From Methylobacter sp. BlB1 (GTDB taxonomy: Bacteria > Pseudomonadota > Gammaproteobacteria > Methylococcales > Methylomonadaceae): a stretch of 37,528 nucleotides of DNA. Below, piece by piece: positions 35,267 to 37,528 of this stretch (positions within the stretch are counted from its first letter, which is position 1; the number at the start of each line of letters is the position of its first letter). The notes below the pieces were generated by a model, which did no database searches, was not told the origin of the DNA, and saw only the letters and a list, made by a program, of their open reading frames with translations. The position numbers were made by a program, and so were the translations under genes. Location of the stretch: positions 1-37,528 of the forward strand of contig NZ_JADMKV010000047.1 of the NCBI RefSeq assembly GCF_015476545.1. The letters are read 5' to 3'.

Positions 35267-36135
35267 ACGCTTTATCTGATGCCATCCAACGATTATTAGA
35301 TAGCCCAGCAGCACTTCCATCATCCAGCTTTTCCTTGCAACAGCGTAAGGCTTTGGAGACATTTTCAAGCAGCACCCGCCTCATTGAAATTGCCAGGCAA
35401 GGACGAAGTACGCTTTATAGGGTCATTAACCCCTTGGCGTTATCGAATTATTTAGCGCAACTGCAACCCGTTTCCGAAACCGATCTTCCGCCCGATCTAC
35501 CGGATCGTAGCCGCAATGTGGGCATCAATCGCAGCAGTAAAAAAGGTAATTCTACTCACCAATCCTACTACCTGTTGATGAAGGCCTGGGCCGACGGGGT
35601 CATTTGGCAAGATGAGAGAACCACATTGGATGTTACTGCTGCCACAAGCAAATTTGGTATTGCGGCATTACGTTTAAACGCGGATCAATCCTGGCGATGT
35701 AATCGGACTTTGCTATTCGTGGAAAACCAAGCGTTATTTGATCGCAATGACTGGCTCGACAACGATTTCAATGGCTGTCTTATTTATTACGCCGGGCAAC
35801 TCCCAGAGTTTTTTTTACAATGGTTATCCGAATGTTCTCGTAGCCCGCAGGTGATTTTGTTTCCGGATTACGATGGCATTGGATTATCCAACTATGCGCG
35901 CCTTGCCAAATCTCTTCATGCGGAAACTAAACTCGATTTTTATTGGATGCCTAACTGGCAGGACAAGCTCATGAAATACGGTGATAAGGAAATATGGTCC
36001 CGTACTAGCATTTTATTCCATAACGCCTATAACCAACTTAAACTGTCAAATTTAGTAGATAAAGATCTAGAGCAACTTGCGGAAATTTCACAATATCACG
36101 GCAAAGCCTTAGAGCAGGAAGCCATCTGGCTGTGA
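35263..36135 (+). CDS. jetD: JetD/MksG-like TOPRIM nuclease of Wadjet
   Basis: This 290-residue protein starts from a GTG at 35263 that overlaps the jetC stop as GTGA and has GGAAAAGG about 7 nt upstream. An in-frame TTG farther upstream is less likely. The C-terminal half is a TOPRIM domain like that of topoisomerase VI subunit A: Glu154 (LLFVENQALF) and Asp202-x-Asp204 (LFPDYDGIGLSNY) are the metal ligands. JetD cuts plasmid DNA after loop extrusion by JetABC. The N-terminal half probably holds a winged-helix/CAP-like region (RLIEIARQGRSTLYRV). It is shorter than type I JetD and lacks an obvious extended DUF3322 arm. It ends the rightward operon. Confidence 0.88.
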   Translation: MNALSDAIQRLLDSPAALPSSSFSLQQRKALETFSSSTRLIEIARQGRSTLYRVINPLALSNYLAQLQPVSETDLPPDLPDRSRNVGINRSSKKGNSTHQSYYLLMKAWADGVIWQDERTTLDVTAATSKFGIAALRLNADQSWRCNRTLLFVENQALFDRNDWLDNDFNGCLIYYAGQLPEFFLQWLSECSRSPQVILFPDYDGIGLSNYARLAKSLHAETKLDFYWMPNWQDKLMKYGDKEIWSRTSILFHNAYNQLKLSNLVDKDLEQLAEISQYHGKALEQEAIWL

Positions 36136-36252
36136 CCGGTGATGAAGTCCGCAACCGACTCGCCTTCACTGTTTTAAGCTTACCGCTTAACCCACGCCAA
36201 GCAGATTGTGGATATTTAGCGGGTTATTGTTGAATTCTTCTGAGTCAGCGGC

Positions 36253-36288
36253 AGAAAAGCCGTTGAAACATCTCCTGTTCAACGGCTT
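36253..36288 (-). terminator. rho-independent terminator after the YfjJ-like gene
   Basis: A perfect 11-bp stem (36257-36267 with 36278-36288, 10-nt loop) lies between the convergent jetD and YfjJ-like genes. On the minus strand the stem runs into TTTT and begins 9 bp after the YfjJ-like stop codon. On the plus strand it lacks a T tract, so it mainly serves the minus-strand gene. Confidence 0.8.
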
Positions 36289-36296
36289 AGTTCAGA

Positions 36297-37331
36297 TCAA
36301 TTCGAATTTATTTTGTACAATCTCGGTCTTCCAGGCCCCTCGATTCGTGGTGGCAGGATTTCACCCCGACCGAAGGTTCTACCGTTGCCGGGTGTCAACA
36401 GGCGCGCATAGTGATCCACTTTGATCAAATAGGCTGCTGCCTGTTTTAGATGCTTGATTTTTTCGCCCTCGCTATAATGGATCATCCCAATCCCGCATTT
36501 AAAGTAATCGTCTTTATGGTCATTGCAGTTCCAATAAACACCTCGCCCCGCCGTTATAGGGTAAATCCAATACTCACCTACCCTCATCGCTAGGTAAACA
36601 TCATGTTGGACTTTAGAACCATCGAAAAACAGGATCAAGTGATAGTGGTAACCTTTATCCGGGCCATATTCGAGTGACCAGATATGGCCCACCTTGTGTT
36701 CAAAAAGGCTGTTCATCTTGGCATTATTAAATAAATGCTCAAAGTCATGTTTCGCCTCCCAATATTTATTCGCCACGTCGACCTGGCAGGTGATATGGTT
36801 ACCTTGGTGATAACCCAAATCCACTCTGATCACTAGTAATTGGTAATAATTATCAAATAACGAATCGATATAAGCCATTAATCCCTCATAGTTCTTTTTG
36901 GATGCGCGGTTAGCGTTATAGATCAAGTTTTTAAATTCAAAGCTCTTTATTTCTTGTCTGATCTGATCGAGGCAGACACGCATCCGCGTCATCACGTCCA
37001 GCACCACCTCGTAATCGAAGCCGATCTGATAGTGATCGTTCTGTTTTTTCAGGCTCTCATGATGAAGGATACTCTCCGCTAAATTACCGTTGAGCACGTT
37101 TTTAAAGAACACGTTGATATAAGGATTAAATTGATGAATCGGAAACTGCTGAAGCAGCGGATAGATGTAGTCTCGAATGGTGAGGAATATCATATTCGCT
37201 AATGGCGTCGGTATGACCTGTACCCCGCCGTTACCTTGATCGATAACGGTATAGAGAGGATCATCGGGTTGATTAACGATCGTATGGGTCAGTTGTTCGA
37301 TATGGAATAATTGTTCAGATAATGTGTTCAT
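36297..37331 (-). CDS. YfjJ/inovirus Gp2-like replication protein with HUH-like motif
   Basis: This 344-residue protein has a C-terminal half like the YagK/YfjJ (inovirus Gp2-type) domain found in prophage CP4-57 and P4-like satellites. The sequence GYHYHLILFFDGS has a His-x-His at 229 and 231, as in HUH rolling-circle replication initiators, and AAAYLIKVDHYAR (Tyr301) could supply the nucleophilic tyrosine. The N-terminal 130 residues are not recognised. No membrane segments are seen. Its partners, the integrase and AlpA, sit at the other end of the island, so it probably belongs to the mobile backbone rather than the defence cargo. It is followed by a strong terminator. Catalytic activity is inferred from the motif alone. 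Confidence 0.78.
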   Translation of the reverse strand: MNTLSEQLFHIEQLTHTIVNQPDDPLYTVIDQGNGGVQVIPTPLANMIFLTIRDYIYPLLQQFPIHQFNPYINVFFKNVLNGNLAESILHHESLKKQNDHYQIGFDYEVVLDVMTRMRVCLDQIRQEIKSFEFKNLIYNANRASKKNYEGLMAYIDSLFDNYYQLLVIRVDLGYHQGNHITCQVDVANKYWEAKHDFEHLFNNAKMNSLFEHKVGHIWSLEYGPDKGYHYHLILFFDGSKVQHDVYLAMRVGEYWIYPITAGRGVYWNCNDHKDDYFKCGIGMIHYSEGEKIKHLKQAAAYLIKVDHYARLLTPGNGRTFGRGEILPPRIEGPGRPRLYKINSN

Positions 37332-37400
37332 AAAAACCTCTTAGTTAATAAAAAGATTTGTTTATGAACTTGCACGAATAAGACAATCGATAACTTTAGG

Positions 37401-37421
37401 GGGATTGTTTTAGGCAATCCC
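37401..37421. other. short hairpin upstream of the YfjJ-like gene
   Basis: GGGATTG (37401-37407) and CAATCCC (37415-37421) form a perfect 7-bp stem with a 7-nt loop. No T-run follows on either strand, so it is a weak terminator or attenuator candidate, or a protein-binding site in the YfjJ promoter region. Confidence 0.4.
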
Positions 37422-37455
37422 TCTGTGTCTCTAATTATCTTTGAAAACAACCTAG

Positions 37456-37528
37456 TTACTCTATCAATGAACAGTAAGCGTCCAGTCCGACCATCTGTGC
37501 TAACGCCGCCAAACCAGTCATCCTTATT
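37456..37528 (-). CDS. C-terminal end of an unidentified minus-strand reading frame (partial)
   Basis: Read from the right edge, the minus strand gives MTGLAALAQMVGLDAYCSLI, one Glu, then TAA at 37456-37458, and the frame is open upstream to the edge. The helical, amphipathic character suggests a real C-terminus, perhaps of a small regulator preceding the YfjJ-like gene. It is not recognised and only 24 codons are visible. Confidence 0.3.
   Translation of the reverse strand, partial: IRMTGLAALAQMVGLDAYCSLIE

Noticed and set aside
36136-36150. 15-base exact match between 36136-36150 and 25082-25096 (CCGGTGATGAAGTCC)
   Set aside because: One chance match of this length is expected in a window of this size, and the second copy lies inside the DUF262 coding sequence with no repeat boundary.
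37401-37421. Hairpin as a true rho-independent terminator
   Set aside because: The stem is only 7 bp and neither strand has a T-run after it, so it is listed only as a hairpin.
1-37528. CRISPR array or cas genes
   Set aside because: No set of regularly spaced direct repeats with unique spacers and no Cas protein motifs were seen; the short tandem repeats found have no spacers.

Overview
The window reads as an integrated, defence-rich genomic island in a gammaproteobacterium. The host guess rests on a tRNA-Pro(GGG) remnant close to the enterobacterial proL layout, a P4-type integrase, AlpA and YfjJ/Gp2-type proteins, moderate GC content and many degraded IS elements. Genus cannot be read from the sequence.

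Left flank (1-2444): the end of an IS1-like transposase, a Fic-family AMP-transferase with a 22-bp tandem repeat upstream, and two decayed fragments: a zinc-ribbon tail and an NRPS piece. At 2445-2489 lies the 3' half of a tRNA-Pro(GGG) gene on the minus strand, followed by a P4-type tyrosine integrase. This is the layout expected at the distal end of an element that entered a tRNA-Pro gene, so the intact tRNA should lie beyond the right edge.

Left arm of the island (2490-8210): integrase, an IS3 remnant, an orphan VirD4/TraG-like ATPase without visible membrane segments, an AlpA-type regulator with its own terminator, and IS630 and IS3 remnants.

Defence block (8211-36135): seven genes run leftwards from about 29.6 kb. 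The first five are tightly coupled by 1-8 nt overlaps or a 3-nt gap: a type III-like Res helicase-nuclease, a GmrSD-like DUF262/HNH protein, a Mod methyltransferase, an OLD-like ATPase/TOPRIM nuclease, and a UvrD-like helicase with a RelE/ParE-like N-terminus. The OLD and UvrD pair resembles Gabija (GajA/GajB) built into the restriction-modification operon. DruH and DruE (Druantia type III) follow. Diverging rightwards from the same intergenic region are a WYL-domain regulator and a compact Wadjet set (jetA, jetB, jetC, jetD), each gene overlapping the next by a few bases. A perfect 8+8 bp palindrome (29617-29638) sits between the two divergent transcription units. It is a good candidate operator for joint control of the whole block.

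Right arm (36136-37528): a strong minus-strand terminator, a YfjJ/inovirus-Gp2-like protein with an HUH-like motif, and the end of an unidentified reading frame. Integrase and AlpA at one end with a YfjJ-like protein at the other suggest a CP4-57/P4-like satellite carrying defence cargo.
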